Source: Halotia wernerae
GTDB taxonomy: Bacteria > Cyanobacteriota > Cyanobacteriia > Cyanobacteriales > Nostocaceae
Direction: 5' to 3'
Assembly (NCBI GenBank): GCA_034931985.1
Contig: JAYGHB010000003.1
Coordinates: forward strand, 62,001-126,000
DNA length: 64,000 nt
Shown: piece after piece, positions 8,387-18,525 of the stretch
Numbering within the stretch: position 1 is the stretch's first letter
How the letters are laid out: each line of letters opens with the position of its first letter
Notes under the pieces: model-generated
The model's input: the letters and a program-made list of their open reading frames with translations, nothing else
Told to the model about the DNA's origin: nothing
Database searches by the model: none
Program-made: the position numbers and the translations under genes

Positions 8387-11300
8387 TCAGTCGGCTAAAA
8401 CGGGAATGAAAATTACAAATTCTGTACCATGTCCTAAAGCTGACTCACAAATTAAACTTCCACCGTGGTTTTCAACTACAATTTTTTGACTAATAGATAA
8501 TCCTAATCCCGTACCTTTGCCTACAGATTTAGTCGTAAACAAGTGTTCAAAAATACAGGTTCTAACTTCTTCTGTCATTCCTGTGCCGTTGTCTTTAATT
8601 TTAATGATCACATTTTGTTGGTCTTCAGCCATCTTTGTGGCAATGGTAATAGTATTAGGATGATTTGATTTAATTTCTGCAAAACTCAACTGATTATTTC
8701 CATCTTCTAAAGAGTCAATTGCATTTGCTAAAATATTCATAAATACTTGATTTAATTGCCCTAGATAGCATTTTACCGCCGGAATAACTCCATATTCTTT
8801 AATGATTTGAATGGCTGGACGATGATGATTAGCTTTCAAGCGATGTTGTAAAATCATCAATGTGCTATCGATGCCATCGTGAATATTAGCTGATATTTTA
8901 GAGGCAGTATCAGCGCGGGAAAAAGTCCGCAGAGAGGTACTAATATTGCGGATGCTTTGTGTCCCGACTTTCATACCAGCAATCATTTTAGGTAAATCTT
9001 CTAGAAGATAATCTATATCTATGACTTCACCTTTTTCCTCAATTTCATCACCAGGATTAGGAAACTTGACTCGATATAATTGCAGATAATCGATTAAATC
9101 AGTAATCGCATCTTTTGCTTGATCAATACTACCTGTAATAAAACCAACAGGATTGTTAATTTCATGTGCTACCCCAGCAACTAAGTTACCTAGAGAAGAC
9201 ATCTTTTCACTTTGGATGAGTTGTAGTTGTACTTCTTGTAAATCTTTAATTGACTGTTCTAATTTCCTGGATTTATCTTGCGCTTTTGTATACAAGCGGG
9301 CATTTTCTATGGCAATAGCCATTTGAGAGACTAAGACTTTTAATACTTCTACCCTCTCTGGAGTAAAAGCTCCTGCTGATAAGTTATTTTCTAAGTAAAT
9401 AATACCTGTAAGCTGTGATTGATAAATAATCGGCAAACAAAAGATTGATTTGGCTTGAGATTTTTGAATATAGCTATCAGCATTAAATGGTTCAGCAAGT
9501 ATTGCATCGTTTAAAACAATTGTTTGCTGAGTTCTGAAAACATAATTAACTACAGAAACGGGTAAATCATGATAATTAACGATAGGAATAGATTGTAAAA
9601 CTGTCACTAGATCATTAGTAGTATCACCAGAAGCTTCGATATATAGTTGATTATCTTGAAGTAGCAAAAGAACTGCTTTTTTTGCAGCAGCGTTTTCTAG
9701 TAAAATGTTGATTAACTTACTTAATAAATTTTCTAAAACAATTTCATTGGTAATCGCTTGGGAAAACTTGACGAATGTATTAAAATCTAAGAAATCACTC
9801 AATCCGCTATTGGTAGTAGTTTTAGTAGCAATGTGAGTGAGATCTAATTGGAAAGCAGAAGTTTCTGTAGTACTAGCTTGTTCTACTAAAAAAGTATATT
9901 TTGATTCCAAGTGTTTAACTTTTGCGATCGCTCCCCAGCGAAGATAGGCATAATAGGCTTTAGTTACATAAGTTTGATGAATTAAGTCTTTATTTAAAGA
10001 CCGATAAAATTCTCCTGCTAATTCATAGGCTAAAGCTTCTTCTTGGAGATAACCGTTGACTTTAGATGTACTAATGGCATCTTCATAGTAGTTCATAGCC
10101 TCAAGCTTTTTACCCAATACCCGGTGTAATTCTGCCTCCACTAAATAAAATTTATGTAAATGATTCATAGGAGCATGGGTAGCCCAAAGTTTCATTTTTT
10201 GTTGATTGGCTCGTACTTTTTCTAAAATCATCTGCTGCTGGGATTCTTGAGCAGAATTGTAAACTACCAATTGGGCTAAAGAATCATAAAAATAGAATAA
10301 AGTCACAACAAATAATCCTGTGACTCCACCTAAAGATTTTTCTGCCATTGCAGCATTTTCTATAGCTTTTAAGTACTCTCCAAATAGATAAGAGAGCATT
10401 AATTTATTCACAAATAAGTGATTAATTGTGTAAAAGTCGTTCACTTGCTGATGAATTGGTAGCATCACTTGTTCATCGTAAGCTATCCCCATTAAACAGC
10501 AAATATTTTCTGGACTTCCTTTCAAATTTAAAACTGTTTGCAAATATATTTGGTTCCAAGTTAAGGCCACTTGCTGCTTGATTTTCTTCAGCGATTCACA
10601 GTAAGCCACTAATTCTGTTTCCAGACCCCAAAGTTCCTTACCTAGCCAAAATGAATGATGCGGATAAATGTAACCACAATAGCCAGCATATTCTAAATCT
10701 CCAGTTTCCAAACCGCTAGAATATCCTGTTTTTGCTATTGATAATGTCTCTTTAATATGCTCTTTCCAGTGGATAACGTGGGCACTAGTAACAGTCAAAA
10801 TTTTCGCCTTGAGTTCTTCGGCATTAAATTGTGATACGAGTTTTAAAGCCAATTTACCAAATTCATAGCCAGAATCAATTTCTCCTAAAACTCCACAAAG
10901 AATTAATCCATAAAGACTATAGCCATAGGCAGACACAGCTGTATTGCCATACTTTAAAGATAAGTTGACCATTTTGCAGGCAATGATTGGCATCATTTCT
11001 GGAGCAGTTTGAAAAGCCGCAGGGAGAACTCCCATCAAGATTTTCATGGCTGCAATTTTATTGGGATCAGTCATTAAAGGTAAGTTAATTAAATCAGCAA
11101 CTGCTTTCTCTTGCAAATGAGCAGCAATTTCATCCATTCCTTGCTGCATATCCGCTGATGTCGGTTTATCTGGAAAATTTATACCTAACAATTGCAAAAT
11201 TGCTAGCGCTATCTGGATAGCTTCTAGTTGCTTACTTTGGACTATAGACGCGATAATTTGTACTTCATAAACTTTTACTTTATCTAGTAGGTTGTTAGCT

Positions 11301-13777
11301 TGTTGCAGCACCACTTGAGACCATTGCTGCATCTGCTCGAAATTACCGCCAAGATAAGCTGTCTCTGCGGTTCCCTCATATAAACCTATAATTAAATGAT
11401 ATTCAGTTTGCCAAGCATCCAGACTTAAAAGTTCTATGCCAGTCGTCAAATACTTAAGAGCAGCTGCATAAGCTGTAGATGCTTTTGCCTTACGTCCGGC
11501 AATTAAATTTAATCGTGCCAATTCAGTTTTTTCAGATTCTTCAATCAGGAAATCAACACCTACATTTAGCTGATTGACAATATCAAAAATATTAGCTTCT
11601 ATTTCATTTGTAGATGTGTTTTGCAGGAGCAGTTGACCTATTTTGAGATGGGTCGATTTTTTCTCGGCTTCTGGGATTAATGAATAAGCTGCCTGTTGCA
11701 CTCTATCATGCAAGAATTTATAACTCACCCGTGATGTGTCAAAATTTAAATGAGCAGCTTCTTCTTGATTAAAAATTAAAGGAATCCGGTAAGCTTCATT
11801 TAAAGGCAGAATTAATCCTGCTTGCAATGCTGCGTACAAATCATTTGCTGTCAAAGCAGGTGATTTTTCATTAATTATCGCCAAAACATCTAAATTAAAT
11901 CTGTCACCTACACAAGCTGCTAATTTCAAAACTTTCTGGGTAATATCGGGGAGTTTTTCAACTCGACTAGCAACTAGTTCAACTACATTCTTATCAATAA
12001 CTCCAATTGCTTGAATTTGTTCTAAGTTCCACTGCCATTTAGCACTAATAAAGTCAAATACTAAGAGGTTCTCTTGATGAAGTACTTGGATTAGTTGTGT
12101 AACGAAAAATGGATTACCACCTGTTTTATTAAAAATTAATTCAGCTAATTTAATAATCTTTTGATTTTCTTGTAAGGTATCAGCAATTAACTGAGTCACA
12201 TTTGCTAAATTTAAAGGTTGCAGCACAATATTATTAATAACTGTGCCAGTCTGTTGAATTTCTTCTATTGTTTGAATTAAAGGATGCGTCGGACTGACTT
12301 CGTTATCTCTATATGCTCCAATAAACAACAGATATTTGCTGTTAACATCAGTCATTAACAGATGAATTAAATTTAAAGTAGCTGAATCTGCCCATTGTAA
12401 GTCATCTAAAAATATGACTAAGGGATGTGATTTTTGAGTAAAAACTCGGATAAATTCTTCAAAAACACGATTGAAGCGATTTTGTGATTCAGTTGCTCCT
12501 AATTCTGGGACTTCTACTTGTTTCCCAATAATTAATTCGACTTCGGGTATGACATCGATAATAACTTTGGCATTACCTCCTAGTGCAGATAATATTTGAT
12601 TACGCCATATTTCTAAGTTTTCGGTATTTTCTGTCAATAGACAACGCATTAAGTAAGCAAAAGCCTGAATTAATGAAGCATAAGGTATATTCCGCTTTAA
12701 TTGGTCAAATTTACCATAGATAAAGTAACCTTGTCGGTGAGTAATAGGTTTATTAACTTCATTAACTAAAGCTGATTTACCGATACCAGAATAACCAGAA
12801 ACTAGCATCATTTTACTAGTTCCAGAGGTCACATGCTCAAACGCAGCTAATAGTTCGTTAACTTGTTGTTCTCGACCATATAATTTTTGAGGAATTAATA
12901 ATTGACTTAAAAAGTCTAATTGGCCTGGCACAAAATCAGTAATATCACCTTTGATTTCTAACTGATTGAGGCATAATTCTAAGTCTGCTAATAATCCTGT
13001 TGCACTTTGATATCTATCTTCCGCATTTTTTGCCATCAACTTCATGACAATTTCTGAAACAGCGGTAGGAATTTCGGGTTTTACCAAATGCGGCTTTATG
13101 GGTTGAACAGCAATGTGACTGTAAACTATCTCTAGAGGGTCTTGGCTCAAAAATGGAATTTGCTCAGTGAGCATTTCATATAAAGACACGCCTAGAGAAT
13201 AAAAGTCACTACGATAATCAAGAATGCGATTCATTCTCCCGGTTTGTTCAGGAGACATATAAGCAAGTGTACCTTCAACAGAGTTGGGGTTAGTAAATTG
13301 TGGATTTTCTTTATTGAGGCGGGAAGCTATACCAAAATCTGTGAGTTTAACAATACCTGTTTCAGGATTAATAACGATATTACTAGGTTTGATATCTTTA
13401 TGAATAATCTGGTTTTTATGTAAATAATCTAAAGCCTTAGTTAATTGAATTGCAATATTTAAATAGTTAATTAAGCTGAGGCTTTTGTTTTGTAGCATCT
13501 GTGCTAAAGACTGACCACCAAAGTCTTCTAATAATAGTCCTACGCGATTTTCAAAGGTTTCTAAGCTGATTGCTTTAACTATGTTGGGATGGTCTAAGTT
13601 TTGCTGAATCTGATACTCATTTTTCAGGTGAGTAAAGGCTTCTAGGGTAGGATATTCATTTTTAAGAACTTTGAGGATAACTCGTTGTTGCGTTTTTGGG
13701 GTTTGAATTTGATAAATAATCGTTTGGATTCCTTCATGGAGAATAGAGTTGATGTTGTATCCAGTATGATTTGGCAT
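8387..13777 (-). CDS. HstK-type dual Ser/Thr and histidine kinase
   Basis: A 1796-residue soluble signalling protein. N-terminal Ser/Thr kinase (about 1-265: catalytic HKDIKPSN near residue 128, DFGIAS after it); STAND/AAA ATPase with Walker A GYSGIGKS near 326 and FLDDLQWAD; a long helical TPR-like region (about 700-1290); a GAF domain (about 1330-1480); then HisKA with phospho-acceptor His in GVAHEINNP (about residue 1538) and HATPase_c with NILANAIDS, IKDNGTGM and KGTGLGLSIS. This is the architecture of Nostoc HstK proteins, proposed to link Hanks-type and two-component signalling. No cognate response regulator is adjacent. Input signal unknown; GAF suggests a small ligand or chromophore. 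Confidence 0.93.
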   Translation of the reverse strand: MPNHTGYNINSILHEGIQTIIYQIQTPKTQQRVILKVLKNEYPTLEAFTHLKNEYQIQQNLDHPNIVKAISLETFENRVGLLLEDFGGQSLAQMLQNKSLSLINYLNIAIQLTKALDYLHKNQIIHKDIKPSNIVINPETGIVKLTDFGIASRLNKENPQFTNPNSVEGTLAYMSPEQTGRMNRILDYRSDFYSLGVSLYEMLTEQIPFLSQDPLEIVYSHIAVQPIKPHLVKPEIPTAVSEIVMKLMAKNAEDRYQSATGLLADLELCLNQLEIKGDITDFVPGQLDFLSQLLIPQKLYGREQQVNELLAAFEHVTSGTSKMMLVSGYSGIGKSALVNEVNKPITHRQGYFIYGKFDQLKRNIPYASLIQAFAYLMRCLLTENTENLEIWRNQILSALGGNAKVIIDVIPEVELIIGKQVEVPELGATESQNRFNRVFEEFIRVFTQKSHPLVIFLDDLQWADSATLNLIHLLMTDVNSKYLLFIGAYRDNEVSPTHPLIQTIEEIQQTGTVINNIVLQPLNLANVTQLIADTLQENQKIIKLAELIFNKTGGNPFFVTQLIQVLHQENLLVFDFISAKWQWNLEQIQAIGVIDKNVVELVASRVEKLPDITQKVLKLAACVGDRFNLDVLAIINEKSPALTANDLYAALQAGLILPLNEAYRIPLIFNQEEAAHLNFDTSRVSYKFLHDRVQQAAYSLIPEAEKKSTHLKIGQLLLQNTSTNEIEANIFDIVNQLNVGVDFLIEESEKTELARLNLIAGRKAKASTAYAAALKYLTTGIELLSLDAWQTEYHLIIGLYEGTAETAYLGGNFEQMQQWSQVVLQQANNLLDKVKVYEVQIIASIVQSKQLEAIQIALAILQLLGINFPDKPTSADMQQGMDEIAAHLQEKAVADLINLPLMTDPNKIAAMKILMGVLPAAFQTAPEMMPIIACKMVNLSLKYGNTAVSAYGYSLYGLILCGVLGEIDSGYEFGKLALKLVSQFNAEELKAKILTVTSAHVIHWKEHIKETLSIAKTGYSSGLETGDLEYAGYCGYIYPHHSFWLGKELWGLETELVAYCESLKKIKQQVALTWNQIYLQTVLNLKGSPENICCLMGIAYDEQVMLPIHQQVNDFYTINHLFVNKLMLSYLFGEYLKAIENAAMAEKSLGGVTGLFVVTLFYFYDSLAQLVVYNSAQESQQQMILEKVRANQQKMKLWATHAPMNHLHKFYLVEAELHRVLGKKLEAMNYYEDAISTSKVNGYLQEEALAYELAGEFYRSLNKDLIHQTYVTKAYYAYLRWGAIAKVKHLESKYTFLVEQASTTETSAFQLDLTHIATKTTTNSGLSDFLDFNTFVKFSQAITNEIVLENLLSKLINILLENAAAKKAVLLLLQDNQLYIEASGDTTNDLVTVLQSIPIVNYHDLPVSVVNYVFRTQQTIVLNDAILAEPFNADSYIQKSQAKSIFCLPIIYQSQLTGIIYLENNLSAGAFTPERVEVLKVLVSQMAIAIENARLYTKAQDKSRKLEQSIKDLQEVQLQLIQSEKMSSLGNLVAGVAHEINNPVGFITGSIDQAKDAITDLIDYLQLYRVKFPNPGDEIEEKGEVIDIDYLLEDLPKMIAGMKVGTQSIRNISTSLRTFSRADTASKISANIHDGIDSTLMILQHRLKANHHRPAIQIIKEYGVIPAVKCYLGQLNQVFMNILANAIDSLEDGNNQLSFAEIKSNHPNTITIATKMAEDQQNVIIKIKDNGTGMTEEVRTCIFEHLFTTKSVGKGTGLGLSISQKIVVENHGGSLICESALGHGTEFVIFIPVLAD

Positions 13778-13898
13778 TGCTTTTTATAAGTTACAAAAAT
13801 TAGTATAATTACCTCTGCTGTTATGGAAGAGGTTCTAGTTTAATTATTCCCACTAGGCAGGAGATTTTAAACATTGCGATCGCATACTGAGTATTTAT

Positions 13899-14672
13899 AT
13901 GACCAATAAACGCTTCTATCACATTGGTTTTGGGCTAGATGATTTGGGTTCATCGCCTCCCAAGATGGCGCTGCTATCTGGAGATCCTCAACGGGCGCGT
14001 TCAATTGCTCAAACCCATTTACAGGATGTGCGTTTGTTGTCGGAGAATCGCGGACTCAATAGTTATGTGGGATACTTACCCAACGATCGCCCCATTTTAT
14101 CTGTTACTAGTGGTATGGGCGCGCCTTCGTTGAGTATTATCGTCAACGAGTTGGTACAAGTAGGAATCCAGCAAATTATTCGTATTGGAACTTGCGGCTC
14201 AATTCAACCTCAGATACCAGTCGGGAGTATTGTGATTAGTAGTGCGGCATTGTGTCGCCAAGGTGCAGCAAACGATATTGCGCCTGTGGAGTATCCTGCT
14301 GCTGCTGATCCTTTTTTGACAGTCGCCTTAGTTAAAGCGGCGCAAGAATTAAAATTTGAACACTATATGGGAATTACTGCATCAGTTGATACTTTTTATG
14401 AAGGACAAGAACGTAGTGATTCAGCCAATCCCAATTTAATGCGATCGCTACAGGGTATTACAGAAGAATATCGGCAACTGAATGTTTTGAACTACGAAAT
14501 GGAATGTGGCACACTATTTAAAATGGGGGGTGTGTATAAATTTGCAGCTGCTGCTGTTTGCGGTGTAGTTGCTCAGCGCACCGTTGCGGAAAATATTATG
14601 TTAGCCAAGAAAGATCTTGCTATTAAAAATGCAATTATCACTGCTGTATCTGTAGCAGCAAACTTTGAGTAA
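13899..14672 (+). CDS. Nucleoside (uridine-type) phosphorylase
   Basis: A 257-residue cytosolic enzyme of the PNP/UDP family that splits nucleosides with phosphate for pyrimidine or purine salvage. Visible: phosphate-binding SGDPQRA near residue 28, SGMGAPSLSIIVNEL (about 72-86), the ribose/base segment RIGTCGSIQPQIPVG, and late in the protein NYEMECGTLFKMGG, the conserved Met-Glu of the ribose site. The motif set favours uridine phosphorylase, but substrate choice cannot be fixed by eye. It is divergent from the kinase at 8387, with 121 bp between the start codons. Confidence 0.85.
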   Translation: MTNKRFYHIGFGLDDLGSSPPKMALLSGDPQRARSIAQTHLQDVRLLSENRGLNSYVGYLPNDRPILSVTSGMGAPSLSIIVNELVQVGIQQIIRIGTCGSIQPQIPVGSIVISSAALCRQGAANDIAPVEYPAAADPFLTVALVKAAQELKFEHYMGITASVDTFYEGQERSDSANPNLMRSLQGITEEYRQLNVLNYEMECGTLFKMGGVYKFAAAAVCGVVAQRTVAENIMLAKKDLAIKNAIITAVSVAANFE

Positions 14673-14738
14673 ATTAATTCTATCTTAAGAGCGATCGCAC
14701 CCAGGTTATTCCCCAACTCTCTTACTCCTAACTAATAT

Positions 14739-14774
14739 AAAAAAAATTCCCATCCAGGCTAATGCTTAGATGGG
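14739..14774 (-). terminator. Intrinsic terminator of dnaK
   Basis: Read leftward, CCCATC (14769-14774) pairs with GATGGG (14749-14754), followed by about eight Ts (As at 14739-14746 on the + strand). It lies 49 bp after the dnaK stop codon. Confidence 0.7.
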
Positions 14775-14822
14775 TAATTATGATTTAGAGGCAAGGTAAT
14801 GTTCCCTACAGAATAATTAGAA

Positions 14823-16730
14823 TTATTTGCTCTCAGTGAAATCAGCGTCAATCACATCATCACCACCATCAGAAGAGGTAGAACCGCTATCTTGAGGGCC
14901 TGGGACTGGGCCAGCAGAGGCATCACCACCAGCTTGTTGATAGATATTACTACCAATAGCAAATAACGCTTGTTGTAGTTCTGGAGTCAGCTTCTTAATC
15001 TCCTCATCGTCTTCTTTAGCAACTGCATCCTTGAGTTCTTTTACCAAACCATCAACCTTAGTCTTGTCAGCATCGGGAACTTTATCTCCCAATTCTTGTA
15101 GCTGTTTTTCTGCTTGGTATGCCAAGGTTTCTGCTTGGTTTTTGCGCTCAATCTTTTCACGCCGTTCTTTATCCGTAGAAGCATTTTGTTCAGCTTCTCT
15201 AACCATCCGGTCAACGTCAGATTTATCCAAAGTGGAAGCGCCAGTAATACTGATGGACTGTTCTTTCCCAGTACCTTTATCCTTAGCGGTGACGTTGAGG
15301 ATCCCGTTGGCATCAATATCGAAGGTAACTTCAATTTGGGGGACACCGCGTGGTGCTGGAGGAATACCATCGAGGCGGAAGGTTCCCAAACTCTTGTTGT
15401 CGTTGCCAAATTCACGTTCACCTTGGAGAACGTGAATTTCCACGTTGCTTTGACCATCTACCGCAGTCGAAAATACTTCCGATTTCTTGGTGGGAATTGT
15501 CGTGTTGCGAGGGATAATTTTGGTCATCACACCGCCCAAGGTTTCTACACCCAAGGACAGCGGAGTTACGTCTAACAACAGGATACCTGTGACATCACCT
15601 GCTAGTACACCCGCTTGAATGGCTGCACCAACTGCCACAACTTCATCAGGGTTAACGCTTTGGTTGGGATCTTTACCTAGTACCTGTTTGACAACCTGTT
15701 GTACTGCGGGAATACGGGTAGAACCACCAACTAGTACCACTTCATCAATATCGCCTTTGGTTAACTTGGCATCCCGAAGTGCATTTTCAACGGGGATGCG
15801 GCAACGGTCGATTAAATCAGAGCAAAGTTCTTCAAACTTGGCACGAGTCAAGGTTGTATCCAGGTGCTTGGGGCCATCCTGGGTAGCAGTGATAAACGGT
15901 AGGTTGATTTCCGCTTGGGTGACACTAGAAAGCTCAATTTTTGCTTTTTCTGCGGCTTCAGTCAGACGTTGTAAGGCTTGTCTGTCTTTCCGTAATTCAA
16001 TACCTTCGTCTTTTTTAAACTTTTCAGCTAAGAAGTCAACTATTTTTTTGTCGAAGTCGTCACCACCAAGGTGGGTATCACCAGATGTCGCTAATACTTC
16101 AAATACTCCGTCACCTACTTCTAGGACTGATACGTCAAAGGTACCGCCACCCAAGTCAAATACAAGGATGGTTTCGTTACTCTTTTTATCAAAGCCATAA
16201 GCTAGAGAAGCAGCAGTAGGCTCGTTGATAATCCGCAGAACTTCAATGCCTGCAATCTTACCAGCGTCTTTTGTTGCTTGCCGCTGAGAGTCGTTGAAGT
16301 ATGCCGGAACGGTGATTACTGCTTGGGTTACAGTTTCACCAAGGTATTTGCTAGCGTCTTCAACTAATTTGCGGAGGACTTTTGCAGAAATTTCTTCGGG
16401 AGCAAACGGTTTACCAGCTATGGGACAATCTAGCTTGACATTACCGTTACTACTCAGGACTTTGTAAGAAACTTCTGTAGACTCGTTACCAACTTCGTCG
16501 TAGCGGCGACCAATAAAGCGTTTGACAGAGTAAAACGTATTTTCAGGGTTCATCACCGCTTGGCGTTTGGCGATTTGACCAACTAAGTTGTCGCCATTTT
16601 TTGCAAATGCAACCACAGACGGTGTTGTCCGAAAACCTTCTGCGTTAGCAATAACCGTGGGTTTACCACCTTCCATGACTGCTACGCAGGAGTTAGTCGT
16701 ACCTAAGTCAATTCCAACTACTTTTGCCAT
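14823..16730 (-). CDS. dnaK: Chaperone DnaK (Hsp70)
   Basis: ATP-driven folding chaperone of 635 residues. The start is set at the ATG at 16728-16730, giving the canonical MAKVVGIDLGTTNSCVAVME; the open frame continues 23 codons upstream but that extension has no family match. Signatures: IDLGTTNS, VFDLGGGTFDVSVLE, VVLVGGSTRIPAVQQVV, and the substrate domain LLLDVTPLSLGVETLGGVMT. The C-terminal tail is acidic (DDVIDADFTESK), as usual in bacterial DnaK. Cyanobacteria carry several dnaK paralogs; this resembles the essential DnaK2 type, but no dnaJ or grpE is adjacent. No CIRCE operator is visible upstream. Confidence 0.96.
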   Translation of the reverse strand: MAKVVGIDLGTTNSCVAVMEGGKPTVIANAEGFRTTPSVVAFAKNGDNLVGQIAKRQAVMNPENTFYSVKRFIGRRYDEVGNESTEVSYKVLSSNGNVKLDCPIAGKPFAPEEISAKVLRKLVEDASKYLGETVTQAVITVPAYFNDSQRQATKDAGKIAGIEVLRIINEPTAASLAYGFDKKSNETILVFDLGGGTFDVSVLEVGDGVFEVLATSGDTHLGGDDFDKKIVDFLAEKFKKDEGIELRKDRQALQRLTEAAEKAKIELSSVTQAEINLPFITATQDGPKHLDTTLTRAKFEELCSDLIDRCRIPVENALRDAKLTKGDIDEVVLVGGSTRIPAVQQVVKQVLGKDPNQSVNPDEVVAVGAAIQAGVLAGDVTGILLLDVTPLSLGVETLGGVMTKIIPRNTTIPTKKSEVFSTAVDGQSNVEIHVLQGEREFGNDNKSLGTFRLDGIPPAPRGVPQIEVTFDIDANGILNVTAKDKGTGKEQSISITGASTLDKSDVDRMVREAEQNASTDKERREKIERKNQAETLAYQAEKQLQELGDKVPDADKTKVDGLVKELKDAVAKEDDEEIKKLTPELQQALFAIGSNIYQQAGGDASAGPVPGPQDSGSTSSDGGDDVIDADFTESK

Positions 16731-17298
16731 TTTAAGTGCTGGCTCCGTATAACTACTAAATGAATGAATGGGAATATAAAGGACTAATTTTTGAACCAAC
16801 TGGTTGAAAAAATTGTCAGTTCAGCATCAATAACCTTTGGTTCGGCTTCACTGGGGTTAAAATCCCAGGTTATGCTGATATATATATACTGAGAGTTCCA
16901 GTGGTAACCATTCCATGAAGGGTGGTTTCCCGAACCTTGATGGGGACGGTTAAAATAAATAGTGTTTCTAGTTGGTTCATGGATTGATTTGCTTTCACTT
17001 TGTCTAATGTATGAGAATTAATACCCTCAGCTATTAGGGTGAACCGTAATGTCAAAGTGGTGTTTGCCGTCTTTAAGAGTAATAAAGTTAAGATTTACTG
17101 AGGACAAACAGGCCACAAAAGGCGCGATCGCCCTGATAATTCAGTTAAATTGCGGTTATTCAGTCAACATGGTTGTATGGTACTTAAGTACTAATGATGA
17201 GATTTTAAACATCGCTTTTTAAATCAGTGTGGGTTTTTCTGCTGAATCCACTACACGGTACAATCACAAAGGCGCAACTTTTCAGTAATGCACCGAGC
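16731..17298. other. Intergenic region upstream of dnaK and the DUF2887 gene
   Basis: A 568-bp divergent spacer that should hold both promoters. There is a small inverted pair, GGGGTTAAAATCCC near 16854-16867. No CIRCE (TTAGCACTC/GAGTGCTAA) and no convincing open frame were found. Confidence 0.4.
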
Positions 17299-18075
17299 GT
17301 GAAAACAGACAGCATCTTTTATCGCCTTTTTCAACAATTCCCTAATATCTTTTTTGAATTAATTGGTAATCCATCCCCCACTACAGAGGCTTATCAATTC
17401 TCATCAATCGAGATTAAGCAAACTGCATTCCGCATAGATGGTGTTTTTCTACCAACACAAAGTGAACAAAATCCAATCTACTTTGTGGAAGTTCAATTTC
17501 AAACAGACACAGAAATTTATTCTCGCCTATTTTCAGAACTTTTTTTATACCTGCACCAAAATAAACCTAAAAATCCGTGGCGAGGAGTAGTTATCTATCC
17601 TACTCGCAGTCTAGATACAGCAGATATAGATAATTACAGCGAATTTTTTACTAGCCAGCGTGTTAGTCGTATCTATCTTGATGAATTAGGTGAAACCGCA
17701 TCATTGCCAATTGGAATTGCTACTATTAAATTAGTAGTCGAAGATGAGAATACAGCAATTACGGTTGCCAGGGAGTTAATAGACAGAACCCAGCAAGAAA
17801 TTAACACTGAATTTCAAAAGAAACAGTTATTAGAGTTAATAGAGACAATTTTAGTTTATAAGTTTCCCACAATGAGTCGAAAGGAGATTGAAAGTATGTT
17901 TGGGTTAAGCGATTTAAAACAAACACGAGTTTATCAAGAAGGGAAAGAAGAAGGTGCGCGTCAAGAAAAGTTGAGAATGATACCTTTATTATTGAGGTTG
18001 GGATTGAGTTTGGAAGAAATAAGCAAAGAGTTAGGTTTGAGTGTAGAAGAGGTTCAGCAAGTAATGCAAAAATAG
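17299..18075 (+). CDS. DUF2887/Rpn-like putative nuclease
   Basis: The GTG at 17299 (VKTDSIFYRLFQQFPNIFFE) fits the family N-terminus, giving 258 residues; the frame stays open 24 codons further to a GTG at 17227 but that part has no family match. The sequence FRIDGVFLP, then IYFVEVQFQTD, is the D...E-x-Q pattern of PD-(D/E)XK nucleases of the Rpn/PDDEXK_2 transposase-associated group. The C-terminal part is helical with a charged hinge (EGKEEGARQEKLR) and a helix-turn-helix-like end (LSLEEISKELGLSVEEVQQV). Such genes are multicopy and mobile in cyanobacteria; a role in recombination or DNA cleavage is inferred, not shown. Confidence 0.75.
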   Translation: MKTDSIFYRLFQQFPNIFFELIGNPSPTTEAYQFSSIEIKQTAFRIDGVFLPTQSEQNPIYFVEVQFQTDTEIYSRLFSELFLYLHQNKPKNPWRGVVIYPTRSLDTADIDNYSEFFTSQRVSRIYLDELGETASLPIGIATIKLVVEDENTAITVARELIDRTQQEINTEFQKKQLLELIETILVYKFPTMSRKEIESMFGLSDLKQTRVYQEGKEEGARQEKLRMIPLLLRLGLSLEEISKELGLSVEEVQQVMQK

Positions 18076-18128
18076 CTTACGAATCAATTATATAAATTTA
18101 GTTAATAGATGCAGGGTATATTAAGATA

Positions 18129-18320
18129 ATGTTTGGGTTGAGCGATTTAAAACAGACACGAGTGTATCAAGAAGGGAAAGAAGAAGGTAGACAAGAGGGC
18201 GCTCGTCAAGAAAAATTGAGAATGATACCTGTATTATTGAGATTGGGATTGAGTTCGGAAGAAATAAGCAAAGAGTTAGGTTTGAGTGTAGAAGAGGTTC
18301 AGCAAGCAATACAAAAATAA
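18129..18320 (+). pseudogene. Partial tandem duplicate of the DUF2887 gene 3' end
   Basis: A 63-codon frame starting MFGLSDLKQTRVYQEGKEEG repeats the last ~60 codons of the preceding gene (from about 17896). It has four extra residues in the charged hinge (RQEG inserted) and a few substitutions (PVLLRLGLSSEE, QQAIQK). The nuclease core is absent, so it is a 3'-end copy rather than a working gene, although the internal ATG would allow a small helix-turn-helix-like peptide to be made. The two copies lie 53 bp apart. Confidence 0.7.
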
Positions 18321-18525
18321 CCTCAAAGTTAAAACCCTCAAATAAAAATTGATACGTGATGTGCAGCTAAATCACATAACACGAAAAAGTAAAATTATCG
18401 TAGTGTAGGTATCTTGCCCGCGTTCCATATACAAATTAAAGACGCAACTTCATATCAGGCAATAACCGTAAATATCCTTACTATCCCCAGCGCCAACAAT
18501 TTTTATTTATTTATATATTATTTCT

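Noticed and set aside
15031..16200. Several long frames opposite or across dnaK
   Set aside because: They mirror the codon pattern of a highly conserved gene and have no features of their own.
16731..16799. 23-codon N-terminal extension of DnaK
   Set aside because: MAKVVGIDLGTTNS is the universal DnaK start; the extension has no conserved match.
16870..17055. 61-codon leftward frame upstream of dnaK
   Set aside because: Short, in a promoter region, with no recognisable motif.
16731..17226. CIRCE operator for dnaK
   Set aside because: I looked for TTAGCACTC and GAGTGCTAA; only GTGCTGGCTC-like partial words occur.
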